Positions 1 to 6,089 of a stretch of DNA of 9,693 nucleotides are shown piece after piece (positions within the stretch are counted from its first letter, which is position 1; every line of letters begins with the position of its first letter). This DNA is from CALODP01 sp942492055 (GTDB lineage Bacteria; Bacteroidota; Ignavibacteria; Ignavibacteriales; Melioribacteraceae). The position numbers were made by a program, and so were the translations under genes. The notes under the pieces were generated by a model, which searched no databases, had not been told where the DNA came from, and saw nothing but the letters and a program-made list of their open reading frames with translations. The stretch covers positions 1 through 9,693 of the forward strand of contig CALODP010000006.1 of NCBI GenBank assembly GCA_942492055.1, written 5' to 3'.

Positions 1-130
1 TGATTTTGCATCCCGATAAAATCATAAAGAATAAAAAAAAGATTCCATGGAAGCACGAAAATTTCAATAAGAACACAAATAATACTATTAAGCATCTCGA
101 TAATTTCGTCTTACAGTTCAAAATCATCAT
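1..130 (-). CDS. Possible N-terminus of a lipoprotein, cut by the window edge
   Basis: On the minus strand a frame runs open to the window edge from several possible starts (ATG at 151, 142, 130 or 127, or TTG at 121). Read from 130 it gives 43 residues: a basic start (K7, K9, R12), a long hydrophobic stretch, then L-S-G-C with Cys at residue 41. That is a good lipobox, so the product would be a lipid-anchored envelope protein whose mature part lies outside the window. The hydrophobic region is long and interrupted by a KFSCFHG segment, and no Shine-Dalgarno sequence is seen before any start. A second frame (ATG at 95) is also open to the edge and would encode a hydrophobic segment instead, so the choice rests on the lipobox alone. 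It would be transcribed divergently from the antiporter. Function unknown. Confidence 0.3.
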   Translation of the reverse strand, partial: MMILNCKTKLSRCLIVLFVFLLKFSCFHGIFFLFFMILSGCKI

Positions 131-242
131 TTGGAATGGCATTTTTATCATTTTGCATCAATAAATCGAAAGCTGACATGCCATTCTTAAAGAATGGAAT
201 CATAAAATCCTTACATGGCAATACTAAATTAAAACCAGGCAT
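111..242 (-). CDS. Candidate small ORF, 43 aa, unknown
   Basis: ATG at 242-240 opens a 43-codon minus-strand frame ending in TAA (113-111). The protein starts MPGFNLVLPC and ends NDDFEL, is mixed in composition, and has no signal peptide or motif I recognise. After the TAA the same frame stays open to the window edge, so this could also be the end of a decayed gene rather than a small protein. It overlaps the possible lipoprotein start in another frame, and the two are unlikely both to be right over the overlap. No clear ribosome binding site is seen. An open frame of this length can arise by chance. Confidence 0.18.
   Translation of the reverse strand: MPGFNLVLPCKDFMIPFFKNGMSAFDLLMQNDKNAIPNDDFEL
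134..197. repeat. Nested inverted repeats
   Basis: CCATTCTT (181-188) and AAGAATGG (190-197) form a perfect 8-bp palindrome around one central base. The left arm also belongs to a second pairing: GAATGGCAT (134-142) is the exact inverse of ATGCCATTC (178-186). The two structures share bases and exclude each other. They lie in the gene-poor stretch left of the antiporter, inside the weak minus-strand ORF. A regulator binding site or an RNA fold is possible; neither is shown. Confidence 0.4.
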
Positions 243-360
243 CCCTATATTGAGAAGTCGGGTCAATTATGTATGGCAGTTACTCCATGTTTCATGTTTT
301 TCTCTTCAAATGTAATAAAACTGTATGCGGAACTATGAATTTCCAATAGAATAAGAGCAG

Positions 361-441
361 AATTATTCCTATTATAAAAGGAGCTTAATTACTTCGATAT
401 CTTATTCCAAATCGACTTTTGGTCGAAGTATTCCAAAGGAG
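361..441 (+). promoter_or_regulatory. Structured leader of the antiporter gene with two hairpins and two SD-like sites
   Basis: Two hairpins sit next to each other just before the antiporter. The first pairs AATTA (361-365) with TAATT (386-390) and TCCT (367-370) with AGGA (379-382), hiding an AAAAGGAG sequence (376-383) that has no gene behind it. The second pairs TACTTCGA (390-397) with TCGAAGTA (423-430), with an inner CCAAA (407-411) and TTTGG (418-422). The sequence TATTCCAAA occurs twice (403-411, 429-437). The working ribosome site, AAAGGAG (435-441), lies four bases after the second hairpin and eight before the GTG start. No T-run follows the second hairpin, so it is not a plain terminator. 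The stretch 243-360 shows no gene or recognisable promoter. Confidence 0.4.
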
Positions 442-449
442 AATTCAGA

Positions 450-1907
450 GTGGTTGGAATCGATTTGCTACTTCTTATTGCGGCTATTTTGGTTATCATT
501 AGCATTCTTATTGCCAAAATATTTCATAATATTGATATTCCTACAATGTTGCTCTTCATCGGAGTTGGAATTGTTGCCGGATCGGAAGGGATTGGTGGCT
601 TAGAGTTTGCCGATTATGATTTGGCCAGATCCATCGGAATAATCGCTCTTATTTTTATCCTCTTCTCCGGTGGATTGGATACCGATTGGAATTCTTCCCG
701 AAAAGTTCTCTTCCCCTCAATAATACTCTCAACAGTTGGTGTTTTAATAACTTCCCTGATTATCGGGCTTTTTGTTATGCTTTTATTCGATTCCTCATTG
801 ATTTGGGGAATTCTTGTCGGAGCCATTATCTCATCAACAGATGCTGCCGCGGTCTTTTCAATTATCAGCAATAGAAATATCGGATTGAAGGGGAGATTGA
901 AACCCTTGCTGGAATTCGAATCGGGAAGTAATGATCCGATGGCGGTATTTCTCACAATCGGAATGATTGAACTGATAATTCATCCGGAAAAATCATTTTG
1001 GGAGATTATTCTATTATTTGTAATACAAATGGGGCTAGGTGGTATTCTTGGAATAATCGGAGGTAGGTTATTAGGAATTATTATTAATAAGATTAATTTG
1101 TTTTACGAAGGGTTATATCCGATCTTCACCTTAGCCTTTATTCTTTTTATATATTCTTTAACAGCTGTATTCCAGGGGAGCGGTTTCTTGGCAATATATC
1201 TGGCCGGAATTGTATTAGGGAATATGGATTTTGTTCATAAAAGATCATTAAAGCGCTTTTTCGACGGGTTTTCCGTATTGAGTCATATTACAATGTTTTT
1301 GACTCTGGGATTATTGCTTTTCCCTTCGGATCTGTTGGAAGTTGCCGGAATCGGTTTATTACTCAGTTTAATTATTATTCTATTAGCCAGACCTTTAGCT
1401 GTATTTCTCACCTTATTTCCATTCGGATTCTCAACCAAAGAAAAATTATTTGTATCATGGGTCGGGTTAAAGGGGGCTGTGCCCATAATACTTGCCACAT
1501 TCCCTTTGTTATTGGGGATTACTAATTCGTACCTGATTTTCGATATAGTCTTCTTTATCGTAATTTCTTCTTCTTTATTGCAAGGAACAACTCTGAAGTA
1601 TTTCGCGAAAAAGCTTGGTCTCATTGAACCGCAAAAGAGTAAAATAAAAATCCCTTTGGAGTTTAATTCGGATAAGAAAAGCGATACCGATTTACTGGAG
1701 ATTATTGTACCGGATAATTCATCTGCCAATGGCAAACAGATTGTCGATTTGAACTTTTCAAATGAATGTAGAATTCTTCTTATTGTAAGGGAAGATAAAA
1801 ATATTGTTCCTGTTGGAAATACTATTATTTATTCCGGAGATTTGTTATTGATTCTTGCCAATAAAAAAAGCGGAAAAGGGATTGAAGAAATCCTGAAACC
1901 GCAGTAA
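450..1907 (+). CDS. K+(Na+)/H+ antiporter, CPA1 family, NhaP2/CvrA-like
   Basis: Inner-membrane cation/proton exchanger for ion and pH balance. The first 395 or so residues are a chain of about twelve hydrophobic helices (Na_H_Exchanger fold). Family marks are SSTDAAAVF at 128-136, the exchanger E-S-G-S-N-D motif at 157-162 with N161-D162 as the likely ion-binding pair, and GLKGAVP at 339-345. The last position-specific motif is usually GLRGAVP, so Lys341 replaces the common Arg. From about residue 411 to 483 there is a soluble TrkA_C (RCK_C) domain, a probable cytoplasmic regulatory ligand site. E. coli NhaP2 is longer (about 578 aa) and carries a further CorC_HlyC-type domain that is missing here. 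The GTG start is chosen because AAAGGAG lies eight bases upstream and the first helix begins at once. Monocistronic by spacing: the next gene is 147 bases on. K+ versus Na+ preference cannot be read from sequence. Confidence 0.9.
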   Translation: MVGIDLLLLIAAILVIISILIAKIFHNIDIPTMLLFIGVGIVAGSEGIGGLEFADYDLARSIGIIALIFILFSGGLDTDWNSSRKVLFPSIILSTVGVLITSLIIGLFVMLLFDSSLIWGILVGAIISSTDAAAVFSIISNRNIGLKGRLKPLLEFESGSNDPMAVFLTIGMIELIIHPEKSFWEIILLFVIQMGLGGILGIIGGRLLGIIINKINLFYEGLYPIFTLAFILFIYSLTAVFQGSGFLAIYLAGIVLGNMDFVHKRSLKRFFDGFSVLSHITMFLTLGLLLFPSDLLEVAGIGLLLSLIIILLARPLAVFLTLFPFGFSTKEKLFVSWVGLKGAVPIILATFPLLLGITNSYLIFDIVFFIVISSSLLQGTTLKYFAKKLGLIEPQKSKIKIPLEFNSDKKSDTDLLEIIVPDNSSANGKQIVDLNFSNECRILLIVREDKNIVPVGNTIIYSGDLLLILANKKSGKGIEEILKPQ

Positions 1908-1959
1908 ATAATATTTTTGCCAGATGTTCCATTATTTTCTTATTTCCAAATAAAGTTTT

Positions 1960-1980
1960 AATTCTAGTGAATTTTACTAG
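1960..1980. repeat. Small overlapping inverted repeats upstream of the ferritin gene
   Basis: AATTC (1960-1964) pairs with GAATT (1969-1973), and CTAGT (1964-1968) pairs with ACTAG (1976-1980). The two short stems overlap and exclude each other. They lie in the gap between antiporter and ferritin, where a promoter for the ferritin gene and the end of the antiporter transcript should be. I see no convincing terminator or promoter boxes there, so an operator role is only a possibility. Confidence 0.25.
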
Positions 1981-2054
1981 CTTATTGATGTTTCTCGTAA
2001 CCCGAACGAAAAGTTCCTAAAATAGAAACTAATCATTAAATAACGGAGAAAGCT

Positions 2055-2567
2055 ATGGGAAAAGAGGGAATTAAGATAGCAGCAGTAGATCAGAAAGAAT
2101 TGTTAACAATGCTGAATGAAGCTCTCGCTGAGGAATGGTTGGCTTATTATCAATATTGGATAGGTGCCAGATTGATGGAAGGGCCGATGAGAAGTGAAGT
2201 AGAGCCGGAATTATTGCTTCATGCCGACCAGGAGTTAGGGCACGCCGTTTTAGTAGCGGACAGGATTATTCAACTGGATGGAAAACCTGTTATAAATCCT
2301 TCCGAGTGGATGAAACTGGCAAAATGTTCCTACGAAGAGCCATCAGATCCTTATATTGAAGAGATATTAAAACAGAATCTAAGTGCCGAAAGATGCGCGA
2401 TAAGACGCTATCAGCAAATAGCTGATTTTTGCTCGGGGAAGGATCATTCGACTTATCAAATGGCTGTTCAAATACTTAATGAAGAGATTGAGCATGAAAC
2501 CGACATTGAGGCTTGGATTGAGGATTTGAATAGAATGAAAGAGGAGTGGCGAAAGATAAGATTATAG
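2055..2567 (+). CDS. Ferritin-like diiron protein, thioferritin (DPS-like, DPSL) type
   Basis: Cytoplasmic four-helix-bundle protein expected to oxidise Fe(II), probably with peroxide, and store iron or protect DNA. All six ligands of a bacterioferritin-type ferroxidase centre can be placed: E27 (helix A, EEWLAYYQY), E60 and H63 (helix B, ELGHA), E112 (helix C, AERCA), E144 and H147 (helix D, NEEIEH). The haem Met of bacterioferritin, next to E60, is Leu61, so haem binding is not expected. Cys91 (AKCSY) and Cys114 (ERCAI) match in context the cysteine pair near the diiron site that marks thioferritins; Cys126 is extra. At 170 aa the length fits. GGAG at 2045-2048 is six bases before ATG. The stop is TAG, which matters for the amber codon in the neighbouring sensor. 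Iron or peroxide control is likely by analogy, but no operator is recognised. Confidence 0.88.
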   Translation: MGKEGIKIAAVDQKELLTMLNEALAEEWLAYYQYWIGARLMEGPMRSEVEPELLLHADQELGHAVLVADRIIQLDGKPVINPSEWMKLAKCSYEEPSDPYIEEILKQNLSAERCAIRRYQQIADFCSGKDHSTYQMAVQILNEEIEHETDIEAWIEDLNRMKEEWRKIRL

Positions 2568-2577
2568 TTATTAAATT

Positions 2578-2606
2578 GGTTCTTTGAGAAGGTTTCCCAA
2601 AGAACC
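2578..2606. terminator. Hairpin between convergent genes, likely bidirectional terminator
   Basis: GGTTCTTTG (2578-2586) and CAAAGAACC (2598-2606) form a perfect 9-bp stem around an 11-base loop, in which GAA and TTC can add three pairs after one mismatch. It starts eleven bases after the ferritin stop and ends nine bases before the end of the minus-strand kinase frame, exactly where a shared terminator is expected. Neither side has a strong T-run (AATTT follows on the minus strand), so termination strength is uncertain. Confidence 0.7.
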
Positions 2607-2615
2607 GGAATAAAA

Positions 2616-3398
2616 TCATTTCAGTGGCAGAGAGAAATAAAATGTGCTTCCTTCTCCCTTTATGCTCTCTGCCCAAAATCTACCATTGTTTCGTGTAATA
2701 AATTCTTTACATAACATTAGTCCCAAACCTGTCCCTTTTTCTTGTGAAGTTCCTTCGGTTGAAACAATCTGGCGATTGTTTTTCATAAGGTATTCTATCT
2801 CTTCACGATACATTCCTAATCCATTATCAGAAACACTGAGGATTATTACACCATTCTTTTCTTGAGCAGCGATATTGATATCACCCCTAATTGGGGTGAA
2901 CTTTATCGCATTCGATAATATATTTCTCGCGATTGTTTGGATCATATTCCGATCGGCAAAAGCTGTAGCCGAGGAGGAAATATCGTTATGAATAGTAATT
3001 GATTTGTTAAGAGCGTTTATTGCGTATAATTTTTTTGCCTCTTCGAATATTGAATAAAGAGAGATTTTCTCTTTATTGATAGTGATTTTTTCTGATTGCA
3101 AATTGGCCCACGATAATAGATTTTCCAATAAAATTAACAATTGATTGGAGGAAGAATTAATATTCATCATCAATTCGCTTATTTCTTCGTCTGACAAATC
3201 TTTTATTGATGAGATTACTAATTCAGTTGTACCTAATATCGAATTAAAGGGAGCCTTAAGATCATGTCCTATAATTGAGAATAATTTATCTTTGGTTTTA
3301 TTTGCGGTTCTTAATTCCTCGGTTCTTTTTTCAAGTGCACCTGTCTTTTCAAGAACAATTTTTTCCAGAAGTGCTTTTTGTCGATTCACATTATTCAT
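2616..3398 (-). CDS. Sensor histidine kinase catalytic half (HisKA plus HATPase_c), 3' part of an interrupted gene
   Basis: Cytoplasmic kinase part of a two-component sensor: it autophosphorylates on His and passes phosphate to a response regulator not in this window. Counted from the ATG, residues 1-34 are a basic/acidic coiled-coil linker, then HisKA with the H-box SIIGHDLKAPF (His45), and HATPase_c with the N-box NILSNAIKF (N159, N163), G1 DNGLGM (191-196) and G2 GTGLGL (222-227). It ends in TGA at 2618-2616. There is no receiver or AraC output domain, so it is not a hybrid kinase. This ATG has no Shine-Dalgarno sequence (CTCAGA precedes it), and starting here would drop the membrane helix. 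The frame is open back to 3470 and continuous with the propeller gene except for one TAG. I therefore see it as the 3' end of that gene, not an independent one. Confidence 0.8.
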   Translation of the reverse strand: MNNVNRQKALLEKIVLEKTGALEKRTEELRTANKTKDKLFSIIGHDLKAPFNSILGTTELVISSIKDLSDEEISELMMNINSSSNQLLILLENLLSWANLQSEKITINKEKISLYSIFEEAKKLYAINALNKSITIHNDISSSATAFADRNMIQTIARNILSNAIKFTPIRGDINIAAQEKNGVIILSVSDNGLGMYREEIEYLMKNNRQIVSTEGTSQEKGTGLGLMLCKEFITRNNGRFWAESIKGEGSTFYFSLPLK

Positions 3399-3473
3399 TC
3401 TGAGCTTGTATAACGAATAAATCAGCGCAATGCAGAATAGTATAACAAGAAGGCGGAACCAAATGGTTTTCTA
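3396..3473 (-). other. In-frame amber codon followed by the missing transmembrane segment
   Basis: TAG at 3473-3471 ends the propeller protein right after ITPPF. The next 24 codons, in the same frame, read KTIWFRLLVILFCIA and then LIYSLYKLR, a typical membrane helix with a basic inner flank, and run directly into the kinase ATG at 3398. In intact members of this family the Y_Y_Y domain ends in ITPPF, then W or Y, then a KT-W-F-like stretch and the helix. A Trp codon (TGG) or Tyr codon (TAT, TAC) becomes TAG by one base change. Exact frame agreement rules out a frameshift. The stop sits next to a C6-T4 run, but a length change there would break the frame. Confidence 0.9.
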
Positions 3474-5822
3474 AAAGGGGGGAGTAATGATAATGTGAAG
3501 TTTTTCTCCTTTTATATTCCAAAGACCATCGGAGTTTGTTCCTCTGATTATCAGATCATATTCTCCCGGGTCAACATTTGTATAACTACCGTAATTTCTG
3601 TTTTTTGCATTTACCCATTCGTTATCAAAACCATCTAACTTATAAACATACCTATTTGAGGATGGATCGGAAAAGTCCAGAGCAGAAAAAGTAAATCCGA
3701 TATTATTTTGGTCGTGAGACAAAACAAGAGTTGCATTGGATATATTACTAAATAAATGGTTCTTTATTGCGCCATCAACAAAGAAGCCTGTTAAGGCAAT
3801 TCTTGGCCTGCTTTTTTTTCGGAATAATTCTTTTGGAAAAAAGGCAGTTACTCCATTAACTCCTCCGAAGAAAAAACGTCCATTAGATGATTTAAGAGAA
3901 GCTCCTCCATTAAATTCATTACTTTGTATGCCATCTTTAAAGAAATAATTCTTAATCCGTGCGGTATTAATGTTGAATTTGCAAAGACCGTTATTTGTCG
4001 AGATCCATAAATTATTGTTCTCATCTTCTTCCATTTCATAAACAATGTTATCCGGAAGTCCATCTTTTTCGGTATATGAGGAAAATGTTTTTGTTGAATA
4101 GTCGAACTTGTTTAATCCGCCACCATATGTTCCGATCCATAAACTATTTTGAGAATCTTGGAATATGGATACTACTCTCGAATCGGCGATTGAAGTGGAA
4201 TCATATGGATTGTGTAAAAATCGACTAAATGTTTCTGTTTTTCTATCAAATAAGTGGAGACCAACTCTGGTTGCAATCCAAAAATTATCATAAGAATCAA
4301 TAAAAAGCCTTCCGATTTGACTGCTATTCAATTTTGTTGAATCGGAAGGATCAAGAGTGTATAGATTTATTTTTCTAGATTTCTTATTCATGCGAACAAG
4401 ACCATCTTCCGTGGCAAAATAGAAGTGGGTTTTGTCCTCGATAATATCCTTAGTGTATTTACTGATTGCAATATCTTTAGTGGTAATTAGTTTCTCAAGA
4501 TTCGTGAATTCACTCCGTTTAGGGGAATATCTGAAAATACCACCACCCCAAGTTGCTAGCCAGATGAACCCCTCGGAATCTCTATAAATAGATCTGATTC
4601 TGTTGTTTTCTAACATTTTGTTAGGATCAGTCCGGTTGAGGATATTTTTCTTAAAACTTAGGTCCTTATCAAATACTGTAATGCCACTATATGTGCCAAA
4701 CCAGATATCACCATTATCAGCTTCATAGATAGATTTTATGAAGTTATTTATGATAGTATTCTTTTTAAGAGGATCATTTTTTATATGATGGAATGAATTG
4801 ATTCTTTTATCGAACTTGGAAATCCCTTTGCTAAATGTTCCTATCCATATTATTCCTGATTCATCCTCGAAGATACTCTGAACACGGTTGTAAGCAAGAC
4901 TATAAGGATCTGCAGGATTGTTGCGAATATTGTGAAAGCAATCATTCTCTCGATCCAGATAATATACACCATTACCATCTGTGCCAACCCAAATTTCATT
5001 CTCCTTAGTTTTATATAAAGAGGTTATGTTCTTGCCAGTAAATCCATTATAATTATTGTAGTTGATAATAATATCATTTTCCATGTCGAATAGATTAAGA
5101 CCACCTCCGTATGTCCCGATCCAGATATTTCCATTATCATCTTCTAGTACTCGAGTAACATAATTATTGGTTATTCTTTTGATGGAATTATTCGAATTAT
5201 AATTTACAATTTCTCCGGAAGAAAGATTAATCCTAAAAAGACCATTTGAATGGGAACCAAGCCAAAGTTCCTTATCTCTGGTAATTATGCAAGAAGAGGT
5301 TTCTAATCCTTTGAAGGAGTTAAATACTTCAAAAGTATGGATATTAGTATCGAATTTGTAAATGCCATTTCCCCATGTACAAATCCAAAGATTATCGTTA
5401 TCATCAATAAATGATTTCTGCAAACGAAGAAAATTATAATTCTTGTTGTTTATATGTGGTACAGAAAAGTTCTCGAATGAATTCTTTTCCGGAATAAATC
5501 TACTGATGTTTCCATTCCAACAGATTACCCAAAGATTTCCTTTGGAATCAATTTGTATGGAATTAATCCAATTATCAGGAATAGATGTTGAATCTCCTTG
5601 AACATGCTTATAAATAGAAAACTTATAGCCGTCATATTTGTTAAGTCCGCCCTGTGTGGCAATCCAAAGAAAACCTGTTTTATCGATTTTAAAATCGTAA
5701 ACCAAACCGTTAGAAAGACCATCCAAATCAGTAATATGAGAGAAACGATAATTATTATATTGGGCATTTAACAAAAAGGGAACATAGAGAAGAAATGTAA
5801 AAATTATGTATCGGAATTTCAT
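3471..5822 (-). CDS. Two-component propeller sensor domain protein (Reg_prop repeats plus Y_Y_Y), cut off before its membrane helix
   Basis: Periplasmic sensing half of a propeller-type histidine kinase; such domains commonly detect oligosaccharides or other outside ligands in Bacteroidota. Residues 1-20 are a signal peptide (likely cut at LNA/QY). Fourteen blade repeats of the form x-W-I-x-T-x-G-G-L-x-x-F-D follow at a spacing of about 45 residues, starting near 51, 96, 143, 186, 232, 276, 324, 372, 419, 466, 512, 560, 604 and 649: two seven-bladed propellers. A Y_Y_Y immunoglobulin-like domain covers about 725-781 (YVYKLDGFDNEW, then PGEY). The frame stops with TAG after ITPPF. As it stands the product would be a free periplasmic protein of 783 aa; read through the stop it would be a normal kinase of 1068 aa. 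Start: the ATG begins the signal peptide, with only a weak AGG upstream. Divergent from the chaperone-kinase-symporter cluster. Ligand unknown. Confidence 0.88.
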   Translation of the reverse strand: MKFRYIIFTFLLYVPFLLNAQYNNYRFSHITDLDGLSNGLVYDFKIDKTGFLWIATQGGLNKYDGYKFSIYKHVQGDSTSIPDNWINSIQIDSKGNLWVICWNGNISRFIPEKNSFENFSVPHINNKNYNFLRLQKSFIDDNDNLWICTWGNGIYKFDTNIHTFEVFNSFKGLETSSCIITRDKELWLGSHSNGLFRINLSSGEIVNYNSNNSIKRITNNYVTRVLEDDNGNIWIGTYGGGLNLFDMENDIIINYNNYNGFTGKNITSLYKTKENEIWVGTDGNGVYYLDRENDCFHNIRNNPADPYSLAYNRVQSIFEDESGIIWIGTFSKGISKFDKRINSFHHIKNDPLKKNTIINNFIKSIYEADNGDIWFGTYSGITVFDKDLSFKKNILNRTDPNKMLENNRIRSIYRDSEGFIWLATWGGGIFRYSPKRSEFTNLEKLITTKDIAISKYTKDIIEDKTHFYFATEDGLVRMNKKSRKINLYTLDPSDSTKLNSSQIGRLFIDSYDNFWIATRVGLHLFDRKTETFSRFLHNPYDSTSIADSRVVSIFQDSQNSLWIGTYGGGLNKFDYSTKTFSSYTEKDGLPDNIVYEMEEDENNNLWISTNNGLCKFNINTARIKNYFFKDGIQSNEFNGGASLKSSNGRFFFGGVNGVTAFFPKELFRKKSRPRIALTGFFVDGAIKNHLFSNISNATLVLSHDQNNIGFTFSALDFSDPSSNRYVYKLDGFDNEWVNAKNRNYGSYTNVDPGEYDLIIRGTNSDGLWNIKGEKLHIIITPPF

Positions 5823-6089
5823 AACAAACCTGTAAGAATCGCAATTGATCGATAATAATAAACATAAGCCCCACCACCAGGCCTAAAGTTAACAAAAATT
5901 CACGAAGAAAATAAACATATTATATTGTTTTACAATTTCTTAACAAGAAAGCTAGGTTTTGTGAATGAATCTAAAGGAATCCGGTTTATTATGAAAATGA
6001 AATAACTGTGAATATTTTTATTGGAAAATAACTAACTTATTTTTAGCTTTGTAAATAGCTAATAAGCTGGAAGAATGTAAGAATAATAT
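5823..6089. promoter_or_regulatory. Divergent intergenic region holding both promoters
   Basis: These 267 bases separate the minus-strand sensor from the plus-strand cluster and must hold the promoters of both. AATAAACATA occurs twice (5857-5866 and 5910-5919); on the minus strand this reads TATGTTTATT, close to a TAnnTTTG -7 element, but neither copy has a TTTG at proper distance. A short palindrome ATTGT-TTT-ACAAT lies at 5924-5936. A run of C-rich sequence (5869-5879) stands out from the AT-rich surroundings. No ORF is seen. Confidence 0.5.
6020..6051 (+). promoter_or_regulatory. Candidate Bacteroidota-type promoter for the chaperone-kinase-symporter cluster
   Basis: TAGCTTTG (6044-6051) fits the Bacteroidota -7 consensus TAnnTTTG exactly. 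ATTG (6020-6023), one base from the -33 box TTTG, lies 20 bases upstream, which is the usual spacing. Transcription would start near 6058, giving a leader of about 30 bases before the ATG at 6090. In such AT-rich DNA a chance match is possible. Confidence 0.4.

Noticed and set aside
361..449. c-di-AMP (ydaO-type) or other known riboswitch before the antiporter
   Set aside because: The leader is too short, and I could not find conserved ydaO elements; only simple hairpins are visible.
1283..1735. Long minus-strand ORF inside the antiporter gene (150 codons)
   Set aside because: Antisense to a well-supported gene; its product shows no domain logic and its codons are the complement of membrane-helix codons.
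1912..1919. TATTTTTG as a -7 promoter element for the ferritin gene
   Set aside because: It fits TAnnTTTG, but no TTTG or TTG lies about 20 bases upstream, and it would leave a leader of about 130 bases.
3471..3473. General reassignment of UAG to an amino acid
   Set aside because: The ferritin gene at 2055-2567 ends in TAG at the expected length and is followed by a terminator-like hairpin, so TAG works as a stop in this genome. Site-specific readthrough remains open.
3474..3486. Programmed frameshift at the C6-T4 run before the amber codon
   Set aside because: The downstream helix and kinase are in the same frame as the propeller gene, so a shift would leave the coding frame.
5924..5936. 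Palindrome ATTGT-TTT-ACAAT as an operator
   Set aside because: Five-base arms of A/T-rich sequence are expected by chance here; no second copy or promoter overlap supports it.
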